Below, piece after piece: positions 1 to 8,244 of a DNA stretch of 53,777 nucleotides (positions are counted from its first letter, which is position 1; every line of letters begins with the position of its first letter). The DNA comes from a virus. A program made the translations under genes and the position numbers. The notes under the pieces were generated by a model, which saw only the letters and a list, made by a program, of their open reading frames with translations, did not search any database and was not told where the DNA came from. The DNA lies in the IMG/VR virus record IMGVR_UViG_3300036851_000252, positions 1-53,777 of that record; one strand, 5' to 3'.

Positions 1-1
1 C

Positions 2-334
2 GGCAACGGCAATGCAGGCGCCAATGGAAACACAGGTGCCGCAGGTAACACAGGCAACAATGGCTCAGGTGCAACTGCAGGTAATCCAGGCAACGCAGGT
101 GCTAATGGCAATGCAGGAGCAGCAGGAAACACAGGCGCCGCAGGCAATGCAGGCAACAATGGATCAGGTGCAACCGGTGGTAACCCAGGTGGATCTGGTG
201 GTAGTGGTAATGCTGGATCGTCCGGATCACCCGGAAACTCTCCAGCTACTGTGTTACCCTTTAGTGCACACACAATTACGATTGGTTCTGGTGCAGCATC
301 AGGATCAGTTACGGTCAGTTGGTCGAAGCAATAA
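2..334 (+). CDS. Gly-rich collagen-like fibre/adhesin, C-terminal part
   Basis: This is the 3' end of a gene that begins before the window; no start is present. The frame starting at base 2 reads as about 70 residues of Gly-X-X repeats (GNAGANGNTGAAGN type), then a non-repetitive beta-like tail ending VSWSKQ and TAA. Such repeats are typical of phage tail-fibre or tip adhesins, where they form trimeric or polyglycine II rods. A longer open frame one base over (from base 12) is a shadow of this repeat DNA. A late promoter overlaps the stop codon, which suggests a structural gene. The exact fibre component is not identifiable. Confidence 0.75.
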   Translation, partial: GNGNAGANGNTGAAGNTGNNGSGATAGNPGNAGANGNAGAAGNTGAAGNAGNNGSGATGGNPGGSGGSGNAGSSGSPGNSPATVLPFSAHTITIGSGAASGSVTVSWSKQ

Positions 335-340
335 TAAATA
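332..340 (+). promoter_or_regulatory. T4-type late promoter (TAATAAATA)
   Basis: TAATAAATA, followed by C as in the T4 late consensus TATAAATAC, lies 37 bases before the next start codon and overlaps the stop of the preceding fibre gene. Confidence 0.55.
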
Positions 341-377
341 CACGGCACAATAACATTTTTTTGGTTAGGAGTTTGAG

Positions 378-713
378 ATGGCAAATTTAGTAAGAGTGTT
401 TGATATTCATTTATATGTTGGATTAACAGAAGGCGCAGGCAAGTGCTATGAAATCGTTAAGTTCTTCAAAGAGAATAACATTCCATACACATTGTTAAAT
501 TATTCTGATCAGGTTGAGCATCACCAACATACTTTTAATGCACTTAGTTCTTGGAGATTTGGTCTAGATAATGAACAAACAGTGTTCACAGATTTTCCAA
601 TTGTAGTATGGAAGGAAGGATTTGATGATTTCACCTCATGTCCTCAATATTCGTTGTCATTGGAAGATTTGGTTACCCGTTCTGTAGTGACACGAAAAGA
701 CTTGATCAAATAA
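378..713 (+). CDS. Small protein with glutaredoxin-like pattern
   Basis: 111 residues, ATG start preceded by AGGAG at good spacing. The order of elements (beta strand with ...RVFDIHLY, helix GKCYEIVKFFKENN, strand IPYTLLNYSD, later DFPIVVW) resembles a glutaredoxin/thioredoxin fold, but the CXXC active site is missing, so redox activity is not supported. It follows a late promoter and precedes two other late-region genes. I do not recognise the family firmly; a structural or assembly role is only inferred from position. Confidence 0.7.
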   Translation: MANLVRVFDIHLYVGLTEGAGKCYEIVKFFKENNIPYTLLNYSDQVEHHQHTFNALSSWRFGLDNEQTVFTDFPIVVWKEGFDDFTSCPQYSLSLEDLVTRSVVTRKDLIK

Positions 714-756
714 TCGATTTGTTAGATACTGATAATACAATAACTATAAGGTCAAT

Positions 757-1494
757 ATGTTCAATAGATTGCGATCCGTTATCAAAACGGACGAAATAGA
801 GTTCCTTTGTGATCCAAAAGATCATGGTATCATTCCTGAACCTGTGCCGTCGAACAGACATATGCCCGAATGGTTCAAGTATCTACCAGCTAAGGTTAAC
901 AAAGAAGAAAAGTTGGAGAATAGCACAATTAAGAGATGTGCTCCATTCTTAGATGCTCTAACTATTGGTTGGATAATTCCACTTTGTGCTGATGTTCAAA
1001 TTGTTACAAACGAAGATGCATCTGGTGTAGATTACAAATGGCTGTTTGATAAACCAGTAATTGAAAATCATTCAATGGCTCAGGTAGGAACGGATGCTCA
1101 TCCTAACGATCAGTTTCCTAAGCCTCCTATGAAGTTTTTGAACTACTGGATGATCAAAGTTCCCAAAGGTTACAGCGTATTATTCACCCCACCTCTTAAT
1201 CGCGCTGACCCTCGTTTTACCTGTTTTTCTGGTATTGTAGATGATGGATATCTTGGAACAGATTGTTTAGAGTACATCAATTTTCCCTTCTTCTTCCATG
1301 AGAAAAACTTTACTGGTGTGTTGAAAGCTGGCACTCCTCTTGTTCAAGTCATTCCTTTCAAAACAGATGACATGATCAAGAAATATTCAGTCAAGAAAGC
1401 ATCAACTAAAGACCTTGAGTTACGAGAACATACACGACGCCGTAGGCTTGCTCGTGAAAGCATTTATCGTAATTCACTGTGGAGAAAGAAATGA
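757..1494 (+). CDS. DUF6065-like phage protein
   Basis: 245 residues, ATG start, weak AAGG upstream. The motifs MPEWFKYLP, RCAPFLDALTIGWIIP and the NYWMIKVPKGYSVLFTPPLN stretch look like a conserved family in T4-like phages that I remember as DUF6065; its function is unknown. Basic C-terminus (RRRRLA). Its last bases overlap the start of the oxygenase gene by four (ATGA), so the two are probably translated together. A link with the downstream 2OG oxygenase is inferred from the coupling only. Confidence 0.8.
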   Translation: MFNRLRSVIKTDEIEFLCDPKDHGIIPEPVPSNRHMPEWFKYLPAKVNKEEKLENSTIKRCAPFLDALTIGWIIPLCADVQIVTNEDASGVDYKWLFDKPVIENHSMAQVGTDAHPNDQFPKPPMKFLNYWMIKVPKGYSVLFTPPLNRADPRFTCFSGIVDDGYLGTDCLEYINFPFFFHEKNFTGVLKAGTPLVQVIPFKTDDMIKKYSVKKASTKDLELREHTRRRRLARESIYRNSLWRKK

Positions 1495-2105
1495 GTAATT
1501 ACGTATTTTGTCCAATGCCAGACGTTAATGGAAAAGAGGAAAGCTATGCTTGGTGGGACAATGGTTTTTCTGACGAAGAAATTCAAAAAATCATAGCATA
1601 CGGTGATGAGTTGATAGCAAAAGAGGGCAAGGATGCAACAGTTGCAGCTGGCGATGTAGTGACAGAGATCAGACGATCTAAAGTAGCTTGGATTTCAAAC
1701 TCGGATGAAACTCAATGGTTATACGATCGCTTGGCATTTATCACACGAATGATAAATGCACAATTTTTTGATTTCGATTTATATGGATTTTCGGAAGATT
1801 TCCAATACACAGTATATCATGATACGGATCACGGGCATTATAATTGGCACGTTGACCGTGGTGTGCTCTCACCTGGTAGTGTACCTCGAAAGCTCTCATT
1901 GGTGATCTTATTGACAGATGATACTGAGTACGAAGGTGGAGATTTAGAGCTACAGTACGGTGCTGGATTGGCCCCAACTAAGGTAGATAAAGTTAAGGGC
2001 CGCGTGCACGCTTTTCCTTCTTGGGTCCTCCATCGTGTGACACCCGTCACTAAAGGCATTAGAAAGTCATTGGTTGTGTGGACAACCGGGCCAAAATTCA
2101 AGTAA
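1491..2105 (+). CDS. 2OG-Fe(II) dioxygenase (prolyl hydroxylase type)
   Basis: 204 residues from the ATG at 1491, chosen over an upstream GTG because GGAG at 1481-1484 is well placed and the start overlaps the previous stop. Shows the Fe(II)/2-oxoglutarate signature: HVD (HxD) after a YHDTDHGHYNW segment, the EGGDLELQY strand, and the distal His in SWVLHRVTPV followed by the Arg of RKSLVVW that binds 2-oxoglutarate. Length and layout fit the PKHD/PiuC-like and phage tail-tube-associated oxygenases. The substrate is unknown. Its place between late genes suggests a structural protein or host surface target. Confidence 0.88.
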   Translation: MSNYVFCPMPDVNGKEESYAWWDNGFSDEEIQKIIAYGDELIAKEGKDATVAAGDVVTEIRRSKVAWISNSDETQWLYDRLAFITRMINAQFFDFDLYGFSEDFQYTVYHDTDHGHYNWHVDRGVLSPGSVPRKLSLVILLTDDTEYEGGDLELQYGAGLAPTKVDKVKGRVHAFPSWVLHRVTPVTKGIRKSLVVWTTGPKFK

Positions 2106-2122
2106 GACCATACGTCGTCTAG

Positions 2123-2137
2123 TGATAAATACTATAT
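2123..2137 (+). promoter_or_regulatory. T4-type late promoter (GATAAATACTATAT)
   Basis: GATAAATACTAT closely matches the extended T4 late consensus TATAAATACTATT and lies about 30 bases before the tail fibre start. Confidence 0.75.
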
Positions 2138-2165
2138 CCCGATTAGGGTAATATAGGATTTCACC

Positions 2166-4253
2166 ATGACACGACAGATTGATGCGAATACGCAGATTGA
2201 CTTTACTTCATTCAACTTCCCAGGTCTAACGGTTAAGGAACCAGCAGTTGCAGCTACGACTGGTCCAATTACTCTTGCCAACTCACAATCAATTGATGGT
2301 GAAGCAGTAGTAAATCCTAATCGCGTTCTGGTTAAGGATCAGGCAGATGCATCAGAGAATGGTGTTTATGTTGTTGTGGATGCAGGAGCATGGACAAGAG
2401 CCACAGACTTTGATGGTTCACCTTCAAATGAAGTTGTAAAGGACACGTTCGTATCTGTTACAGAAGGTACTGTTAACGGCGGGTCTGGTTGGATTGTAAC
2501 TTCACCAAATCCTATTGTTGTCGGCGTAGATGACATCAACTTTCAATTGTTCGTTTCTGGTGGTGGCGGTGGAAGCGGCTCTGTTACGTCTGTCGCAGCT
2601 TCTGGATCAACAGGCCTAAGTGTTGGTGGTTCACCAATCACAAGTACAGGTACGTTGACATTCACCTTGAGTAATGATCTTCAAGGTATGGCATCAGGAT
2701 TGACATCAGGTACTGGGTTTGTAAGACGAACAGGTCCAGCAACATATTCAGCATCGGCATTAATCTCAGGTGATGTAACAGGCGCTCTCGGATATACTCC
2801 ATACAACGCATCAAATCCTTCAGGATTCATTACAACCAACCAGACAATTACACTATCTGGGGATGCAACAGGCTCAGGTACAACATCTATTGCTGTTACA
2901 GTCGTAGATGACAGCCACCTTCATACAGTAACAACAATTTCAGCAACAGGTACACCAAACTCATCCACATTCTTACGTGGTGATGGCACATGGGCAACAC
3001 CAGCTGGTGGTGGAGGTGGTACTGTCACATCTGTTGCTGCATCACAGCCTGCCGCAGGTATTACGATTTCAGGCAGTCCAATTACAACATCTGGAACCCT
3101 AACATTTGCTCTTGCAAACGACCTTGCAGCTCTCGAAGCTCTTTCAGGCACAGGATACGTCCGTCGTACAGGCACAGATGCATTTACCACTGATGTATCA
3201 GTTCCAGCCGCATCAGTGTCAGGACTTGCTGCATCAGCAACAACAGATACAACAAACGCAGGTAACATTACATCAGGCACTCTTCCATCGGGAAGATTAT
3301 CAGGTACTTACAGTATCAGTATTTCTGGCAATGCTGCGACAGCAACATCAGCAACATCAGCTTCAAATGCAACTACAGCAGGTGGGTTTACACCGTCTGC
3401 AACTGCCGGCGTAGCAAGCCGTATTGTTGTTGCTGATGGTAGCGGGTACATTAACAATAGCTACTTTAACTCAACTGATAATAGCCAGGCTTCTGGTGTT
3501 ACAGCTGTCATGGTTAAGGCAGGTGATAATTATATCCGTTCAGGAACCGCTCAAGCAGTTGCAACATTCTTGAGCGGTTCAACAATGAATATTGCAGGTA
3601 ACGCCTCAACATCAAGTGATTCTTCAGCCTTGAATGGTCAGGCAGGTTCATTCTATCGAAACGCAAGCAACATTAACGCCGGCACAGTTCCAACAGCAAA
3701 TCTTGGTTCAGGCATAGCAAATAGCACCACGTTCCTGCGTGGTGATAATACTTGGCAGACAATTTCATCCGGTGGTGTAACATCCGTAACTGGTACAGCT
3801 AACCGTGTAACAGCATCACCAACAACTGGTGCTGTAGTTCTTACAACACCACAGGACATTCACTCAAGTGCATTGGTTCAATTCTCCGGCATCGGTCTTG
3901 GAACATCAGCCGCAGCTGGTGAAGTACGTGCAACAAACAACATTACAGCATTCTTCTCAGATATGAACTTGAAAACTGTGAAGGCTCCAATTACAAATGC
4001 TCTCGAGAAAGTTTGCAGCTTGGATGGTTTCTACTTCACGGCCAATGAAAAGGCTCAGGAATTGGGATATGACGGCAAAGAGGTGCACGTTGGTGTATCT
4101 GCTCAGGCAGTTCAAAAGATTCTTCCTGAAGTTATTAAGAGAGCACCAATCGACGATAAGTATATGACATTGGATTATGCGAAGTTGGTTCCATTGTTGA
4201 TTGAAGCTATCAAGGACCTTGAGAAGCAAGTTGCTGAATTGAGAAACAAGTGA
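2166..4253 (+). CDS. Tail fibre with S74 intramolecular chaperone
   Basis: 695 residues. Residues about 30-130 form a common fibre N-terminal domain (RVLVKDQADASENGVYVVV, AWTRATDFDG). Then come repeated SVTSVAASG..ITSTGTLTF modules and two STFLRGDGTW / TTFLRGDNTW segments, typical of trimeric fibre shafts. The last about 105 residues are a peptidase S74/endosialidase chaperone domain beginning FFSDMNLKTVKAPI, with the Ser-Asp used in autocleavage, and ending in a helical tail DLEKQVAELRNK. The S74 domain drives trimerisation and is normally cut off. Preceded by a strong late promoter. Codon-poor, Ala/Thr/Ser-rich repeats explain several long shadow frames on both strands. It is a host-recognition fibre or an appendage. 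Confidence 0.92.
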   Translation: MTRQIDANTQIDFTSFNFPGLTVKEPAVAATTGPITLANSQSIDGEAVVNPNRVLVKDQADASENGVYVVVDAGAWTRATDFDGSPSNEVVKDTFVSVTEGTVNGGSGWIVTSPNPIVVGVDDINFQLFVSGGGGGSGSVTSVAASGSTGLSVGGSPITSTGTLTFTLSNDLQGMASGLTSGTGFVRRTGPATYSASALISGDVTGALGYTPYNASNPSGFITTNQTITLSGDATGSGTTSIAVTVVDDSHLHTVTTISATGTPNSSTFLRGDGTWATPAGGGGGTVTSVAASQPAAGITISGSPITTSGTLTFALANDLAALEALSGTGYVRRTGTDAFTTDVSVPAASVSGLAASATTDTTNAGNITSGTLPSGRLSGTYSISISGNAATATSATSASNATTAGGFTPSATAGVASRIVVADGSGYINNSYFNSTDNSQASGVTAVMVKAGDNYIRSGTAQAVATFLSGSTMNIAGNASTSSDSSALNGQAGSFYRNASNINAGTVPTANLGSGIANSTTFLRGDNTWQTISSGGVTSVTGTANRVTASPTTGAVVLTTPQDIHSSALVQFSGIGLGTSAAAGEVRATNNITAFFSDMNLKTVKAPITNALEKVCSLDGFYFTANEKAQELGYDGKEVHVGVSAQAVQKILPEVIKRAPIDDKYMTLDYAKLVPLLIEAIKDLEKQVAELRNK

Positions 4254-4254
4254 G

Positions 4255-4890
4255 ATGACATTACCAGCATCCGGTACAATTTCATGGTTAGATATTGCTA
4301 GAGAACTCGGTTCAGGCAATGCTATCAGTTTGTCTGGCGGCCCAATAGCCATTAACACACTGTATCGTGGTGGTACTAATATTCCAGCTCAAGTTACCAG
4401 CTATCCAACAATCCCATCAACTGGTGCAATTTCGGCTGATGACTTTTACAGCATGGGATACAATTTATCATTAGCAGGCAGTTACAATAGCTCCAGATCG
4501 GGAAGCTCAGCTACGATGATTACTGGTATCTGTTTGTATACCACAAACGGACCATCAACACCATCAGCAGGCTCAATTTTTAATTGTTCAACATCTGGCA
4601 CACAAAGTGATTCTACTTCACTTGGCGTATTCACTTCACCAACTGGTATCTTATTGAATGGTGGTCTTGAAGTAAACTTAACCAGTAGAACAGGCGTCAG
4701 TATTATTGGTGCGAATGATGGTGTCTGGCAGCGCATCGGTAGCAATGCTGTTACATCGTCAGTCATCTGGTATATTTCACGCAACACTTCAGGCACAAGT
4801 GTTGCTAGTGGCACTCTTCAGTTTCGACGTTCATATGACAACGTTCTCGTTGGTAGTACGACAATCAATTTCTCTGTTACAAAGACGTAA
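4255..4890 (+). CDS. Virion appendage protein with fibre-type N-terminus
   Basis: 211 residues, start one base after the fibre stop. The N-terminus TLPASGTISWLDIARELG is a motif found at the start of many phage tail and fibre-associated proteins. The rest is Ser/Thr/Gly-rich, beta-type, with an Ig-like feel (SVIWYISRNTSGTSVASGTLQF) and no Cys-rich or catalytic motif. Being co-transcribed with the fibre from the same late promoter, it is probably a fibre tip, connector or decoration protein. The family could not be named. Confidence 0.78.
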   Translation: MTLPASGTISWLDIARELGSGNAISLSGGPIAINTLYRGGTNIPAQVTSYPTIPSTGAISADDFYSMGYNLSLAGSYNSSRSGSSATMITGICLYTTNGPSTPSAGSIFNCSTSGTQSDSTSLGVFTSPTGILLNGGLEVNLTSRTGVSIIGANDGVWQRIGSNAVTSSVIWYISRNTSGTSVASGTLQFRRSYDNVLVGSTTINFSVTKT

Positions 4891-4913
4891 TTGATGTAGT
4901 ATAGTCCTGTAGT

Positions 4914-5486
4914 ATGGACGTAGATATAGACCTCAAAACAAACTTCGACCCACTTGATTATTTCAAGACAGCAATTCGTGCGTCGATGATCAAAACTGAC
5001 GAACTCGTAAAGCATCCAGCTGGCGTCTACTTTCAAGACGTCCCTGTTGATGCTATCACAGGGTTATGCGCTATTCCTTATGCTGAAGCAGAAGAATTGG
5101 GGTTATTGAAGATAGATTTCCTGCACTTATCTCTACTTGATAATTTCGATAGCAAGGATGAAATACGAACCCTACTCAAAACAGAACCCGATTGGTTTCT
5201 ACTTGAGAGTGCGTCGAATGTATCCAAGCTATTCCAGATTAGCAAGCACTACGATTTGGTCCAGAGGATCAAACCACGTAGTGTTCAGGATCTTGCGGAC
5301 CTCCTCGCATTAATGCGCCCAGGCAAGAGAAAGCTGCTTGATGCATACGTTAGAGATCGTGAGAACGTCAGGCATGCTCTCTATATGAAAGAAGAGGGTC
5401 AGTATTCATTCAAACGATCTCACGCTTTGGCATATGCACTCACGATCGTTCTGCAGTTACACCTAATTAGGGGTGGAATACTGTAA
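4914..5486 (+). CDS. DNA polymerase III alpha (DnaE)-like fragment protein
   Basis: 190 residues, ATG start, poor ribosome site. The sequence matches internal landmarks of bacterial DnaE in order: GLLKIDFLHLSLLD (DnaE GLLKFDFLGLRTL), then KLFQISKHYDLVQRIKP..VQDLADLLALMRPGK (DnaE VFQLES.GM..L...LKP..FEDLIALVALYRPGP), then YSFKRSHALAYAL (DnaE YGFNKSHAAAYAL). The PHP domain, the palm with the catalytic Asp residues, and the C-terminal beta-clamp region are absent, so it cannot be a polymerase. It may be a stand-alone finger/clamp-interaction mimic or a regulator; the role is unknown. The homology call is by eye but covers three separate blocks. Confidence 0.65.
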   Translation: MDVDIDLKTNFDPLDYFKTAIRASMIKTDELVKHPAGVYFQDVPVDAITGLCAIPYAEAEELGLLKIDFLHLSLLDNFDSKDEIRTLLKTEPDWFLLESASNVSKLFQISKHYDLVQRIKPRSVQDLADLLALMRPGKRKLLDAYVRDRENVRHALYMKEEGQYSFKRSHALAYALTIVLQLHLIRGGIL

Positions 5487-5492
5487 GGTACT

Positions 5493-5500
5493 GATAAATA
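5493..5500 (+). promoter_or_regulatory. T4-type late promoter (GATAAATA), leaderless spacing
   Basis: GATAAATA ends five bases before an ATG. With T4 late spacing, transcription would start at or next to the A of the ATG. Confidence 0.65.
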
Positions 5501-5505
5501 GGTCC

Positions 5506-6213
5506 ATGAAAGCAAAAGATCTTTGGACACAGTCCGATACAGACAAAATTAAGAATGCATTGAAGGTCCGCAAGGGAGCTTCATCCATGGTTCGTACCGC
5601 CGCTGCTCACGAAGACAAGAGCAAGTTTAATCCAAAGAAGGATCGTCGTAGTTTCAAAGATCAGTTCCGTAAAGGTATGTTTGAAACACAAGTCTTAACG
5701 AACGTCCGTCTAACAGATCATCAGAAATCTGTCATGGCAAATGTCATCGCTCGTGGCAATCAAAACACCACATTGATTGATTTAACAGCTAATGTTGATG
5801 ACATCAACAAGCAGAACATGTCTGGTGCTGTAAACACACTTGCAAAGATTGGCCTTATGGCAATCGATCCAAATAAGACCGTGACTGTTACGGATGAAGG
5901 CAATAACATCATGGCTCAAGAGAATCTTGTAGATGATGGCGGCCAACTAACACCTGATGGCCAGAAGTATCAGTTCATGTTTACCCGTGGCGAAGAAGGT
6001 AAAGATCAGCAAGATGTCGATCAGGAAATGGCACAGACAGATATGTCACAAGGTGCCGACGCTCTTGGAATGGGTGGCGATGCTGCTGGCGCAGCACCTG
6101 CTATGGATTCTATGGGCGGAGGTGGTTTCGGTGAATCATTCTCACTGATCAAGAACATGATTGATCAGCAAAATCTTGAAGTCTTAAAGAAGAAATTTAC
6201 TTCTCAGGCTTAA
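5506..6213 (+). CDS. Late head-associated protein with winged-helix-like domain
   Basis: 235 residues from ATG 5506; an upstream GTG (5473) would place the late promoter inside the gene, so it is rejected. N-terminus MKAKDLW then Lys/Arg-rich. Residues about 70-130 (LTDHQKSVMANVIAR, DDINKQNMSGAVNTLAKIGLM, KTVTVTDEG) look like a MarR-type winged helix with a wing. Then Gly/Ala/Met-rich linker and a short helix at the C-terminus. The late promoter and the MK start suggest packaging in the head. Its last 17 bases overlap the 3' end of a convergent gene. Confidence 0.8.
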   Translation: MKAKDLWTQSDTDKIKNALKVRKGASSMVRTAAAHEDKSKFNPKKDRRSFKDQFRKGMFETQVLTNVRLTDHQKSVMANVIARGNQNTTLIDLTANVDDINKQNMSGAVNTLAKIGLMAIDPNKTVTVTDEGNNIMAQENLVDDGGQLTPDGQKYQFMFTRGEEGKDQQDVDQEMAQTDMSQGADALGMGGDAAGAAPAMDSMGGGGFGESFSLIKNMIDQQNLEVLKKKFTSQA

Positions 6214-6661
6214 TTGTCTTTTTGTGGATTTCAACACCTGGTGGAAGTGCCTTGCGACGTCTGCGTCGAATACTTGCTACTTCTTCCATCTCATACTTTG
6301 GCAGTGGTCCAATAACTCTTGTCACAAATTCCGTATTATACGTTCTGTAGATTTTGCTTGTCTCTGGTGTCATGCCAAGACGTGAGAATTCAATTGATAA
6401 AGGATAGCGTTGTTTGTGAACATAGTACCACGTAGCTGCTGTTGTGATAATCTTCTCTTCGTCGACGTGCTCAGGCCCACAAAGATCAAGAACGAATGCC
6501 TTAATTGTCTTGTCGTCAGCATTATCAACGATAGTGAGAATGTGTTGGTTGCGGTGTTGAATCAGCGTAATAAAGGGGTGACCTTCTTCGAGATATGACG
6601 CTGGATGATCTTCAATGATCAAAGGACTTGGATTTCCGCGAACTCTTTTCTTCTGGGGCAT
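6197..6661 (-). CDS. Unknown protein on minus strand
   Basis: 154 residues. ATG at 6661 with AGAGGAAT upstream on the minus strand, and a late-type promoter 27 bases upstream, support it as real. Basic C-terminus with an Arg run (IRRRRRKALPPG) and Lys-rich tail. Aromatic/hydrophobic core (TTAATWYYVHKQRYPLSIEF) suggests a compact alpha/beta fold. I do not recognise the family. It converges on the preceding gene with a 17-base overlap, so antisense effects between the two are possible. Confidence 0.8.
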   Translation of the reverse strand: MPQKKRVRGNPSPLIIEDHPASYLEEGHPFITLIQHRNQHILTIVDNADDKTIKAFVLDLCGPEHVDEEKIITTAATWYYVHKQRYPLSIEFSRLGMTPETSKIYRTYNTEFVTRVIGPLPKYEMEEVASIRRRRRKALPPGVEIHKKTIKPEK

Positions 6662-6687
6662 GTGATTCCTCTTGTTCTCACAGGCTA

Positions 6688-6695
6688 TATTTACA
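6688..6695 (-). promoter_or_regulatory. Late-type promoter, minus strand (TGTAAATA)
   Basis: On the minus strand TGTAAATA precedes the gene starting at 6661, followed by AGAGGA ribosome site. One mismatch from the TATAAATA consensus. Confidence 0.45.
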
Positions 6696-6749
6696 GTCAG
6701 GTTTACAAGTGGAACTCCATAAATATTGGTCTGTTAAAAGGGTACTGGG

Positions 6750-6756
6750 CTAAATA
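6750..6756 (+). promoter_or_regulatory. Late-type promoter (CTAAATA)
   Basis: CTAAATA followed by GAGG and an ATG nine bases downstream; weaker match to the late consensus. Confidence 0.45.
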
Positions 6757-6765
6757 GAGGCACGT

Positions 6766-7602
6766 ATGGATAAAATGTCGTTAAAGGATTTCTTCACGAA
6801 AGCAAATGTGATGCCTGTTTCAGAGAAACTGGGCACAGGTGCATTGCTGAAGGAAATGTCAAACTTTGCTGTGCCAAGTACTTCTTCATCGTCAGCTATG
6901 CTTCAGTCTGTCAGAGCAAATCAAGGCCAGGGTCGATTCATGAAGATGCATCGCGTTGGTGGAGCTCCTGCAGAAGTTGAAGAAGAACAGGAATTGAAGA
7001 TTGATCAAGCCCGCAACATCTTTAATTCAATGGCTCGTAATCCAAACGTTGAACGACAACAGATCATTGACAAGATGATGCAGCATGCGGGAGTAACACA
7101 CTCTACGGCTGTTTCATATTACGAACGTCTTGCAAAAGAAGCTGGCTTAACAAATCAAGGCGGCGATGATGAGGATGACAATCCTATGCAAGCTGCAGTT
7201 TCAGATGACACGGCAGGTATGCCTACTGCAGATGTAGGTGAAGTTCCAGCTCAGAATGCAATGGACTTTGCAGCTGACGGTGGATCAGTGGAGCAAGGTC
7301 CTCAGGTACAACCTGAAGTACAGAATACAATCCCAGATGATGCTAACAAACAAGGTATCATTCGTCACGTGGATAAAGCACATCTGGTGTTCAAGCGTCA
7401 GACACCAGATGGAACATTTGAAGAGCTTTGGTCATACAATATTTCAACAGACATGAAGGATGAACTTTCAATCCGTAGAAAGATTCTAGCAGGTACTGAT
7501 ATCCCTTCACAAAAAACAACATCACCTGATGGGTCTCAAGCGTACACGCTTACCACAATGGGTAATGGCCAATTATTGCACATCACGGGACTGTCGCAGT
7601 AA
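6766..7602 (+). CDS. Late virion-type protein with HTH-like domain
   Basis: 278 residues (ATG 6766 or 6775; AGAGG supports the first). N-terminus MDKMSLKDFF resembles short targeting-type leaders of other late genes here. Residues about 85-130 (KIDQARNIFNSMAR...QQIIDKMMQHAGVTHSTAVSYYERL) form a helix-turn-helix-like unit also present in the gene at 35731. A Gln/Ala/Asp-rich linker follows, then a C-terminal beta domain (HLVFKRQTPDGTFEELWSYN). Probably a DNA-contacting internal head protein; this is inference from the promoter and domain. Confidence 0.8.
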   Translation: MDKMSLKDFFTKANVMPVSEKLGTGALLKEMSNFAVPSTSSSSAMLQSVRANQGQGRFMKMHRVGGAPAEVEEEQELKIDQARNIFNSMARNPNVERQQIIDKMMQHAGVTHSTAVSYYERLAKEAGLTNQGGDDEDDNPMQAAVSDDTAGMPTADVGEVPAQNAMDFAADGGSVEQGPQVQPEVQNTIPDDANKQGIIRHVDKAHLVFKRQTPDGTFEELWSYNISTDMKDELSIRRKILAGTDIPSQKTTSPDGSQAYTLTTMGNGQLLHITGLSQ

Positions 7603-7605
7603 CTG

Positions 7606-7635
7606 TTGACACTAATGCTAGTTTAGTGTTAGACT
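7606..7635 (+). promoter_or_regulatory. Sigma70-type promoter with overlapping hairpin
   Basis: TTGACA (7606-7611), 18-bp spacer, TAGACT (7630-7635). The inverted repeat ACACTAA-7-TTAGTGT (7609-7629) fills the spacer and could be an operator or a terminator stem for the gene before; there is no T run. Confidence 0.5.
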
Positions 7636-7654
7636 TGGTCTCGTAGGAGCTATA

Positions 7655-7927
7655 ATGAATAACAACAATAATATACCTAACGGTCCTATGGACGTTGCGG
7701 GTGAATATACCCCAATCACGAAACAGAAGGTCCCTCAAGTTGAATCCAATCGATGGAATCAGATGAGCACCGCTGAACTATATGACCAGAAAGCTATCTT
7801 AGACTCAAGATACATTATGGCTGCTCAAATTGGTAATGCATCTTTGATGCAACAAATACAAATTGGTGTATCGCATTTAACTGCTCTCATCAATTCCAAA
7901 GCAGATAAGGATATAAGTCTAATATGA
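7655..7927 (+). CDS. Small unknown protein
   Basis: 90 residues. ATG with TAGGAG eight bases upstream. Asn-rich start, then a helical second half (TAELYDQKAILDSRYIMAAQIGNASLMQQIQ). First gene after a sigma70-type promoter and coupled by an ATGA overlap to the next gene. No motif recognised. Confidence 0.75.
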   Translation: MNNNNNIPNGPMDVAGEYTPITKQKVPQVESNRWNQMSTAELYDQKAILDSRYIMAAQIGNASLMQQIQIGVSHLTALINSKADKDISLI

Positions 7928-8244
7928 GTCATCAATTCCAAGATGGTACAATGGCAGATGGATCAGAACCATCATTGATCAATACCCCAGTCAAGAATCT
8001 CGACGAACTAAAGAAGAAGCGTCGTAATATTTTGATGAGAGAAGCTCTGAAGCAAGAGATTCAAGAGTTGGCCGATAAATCAGTCGAATTCAAACGAACG
8101 ATTGATACAGCAAAGACAGAACTCAAGAAAGAAATCTTCCGCAAGAAGCTTCGTCGAAACAATAATAAAGTGTTCGAAATGATTGACGCTCTTAACAAGA
8201 TTCCAGCTGAGCAAGTTGAAGCTGCAAATGATAGCCAAGTCTAA
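7924..8244 (+). CDS. Small coiled-coil protein
   Basis: 106 residues, ATGA overlap with the previous gene. From residue 30 it is a strongly charged helix (LKKKRRNILMREALKQEIQELADKS...), consistent with a coiled coil and rich in Lys/Arg/Glu. No enzyme motif. Possibly a scaffold, DNA-binding or assembly helper; not recognised. Confidence 0.75.
   Translation: MSHQFQDGTMADGSEPSLINTPVKNLDELKKKRRNILMREALKQEIQELADKSVEFKRTIDTAKTELKKEIFRKKLRRNNNKVFEMIDALNKIPAEQVEAANDSQV

Noticed and set aside
12-353. Long Gln-rich open frame at the start
   Set aside because: It is a shadow of the Gly-X-X repeat frame (2-334), which is the biologically sensible reading; it has no ribosome site.
2921-3280. Minus-strand frame inside the tail fibre
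   Set aside because: Shadow of the repetitive fibre sequence with biased Val/Ala composition.
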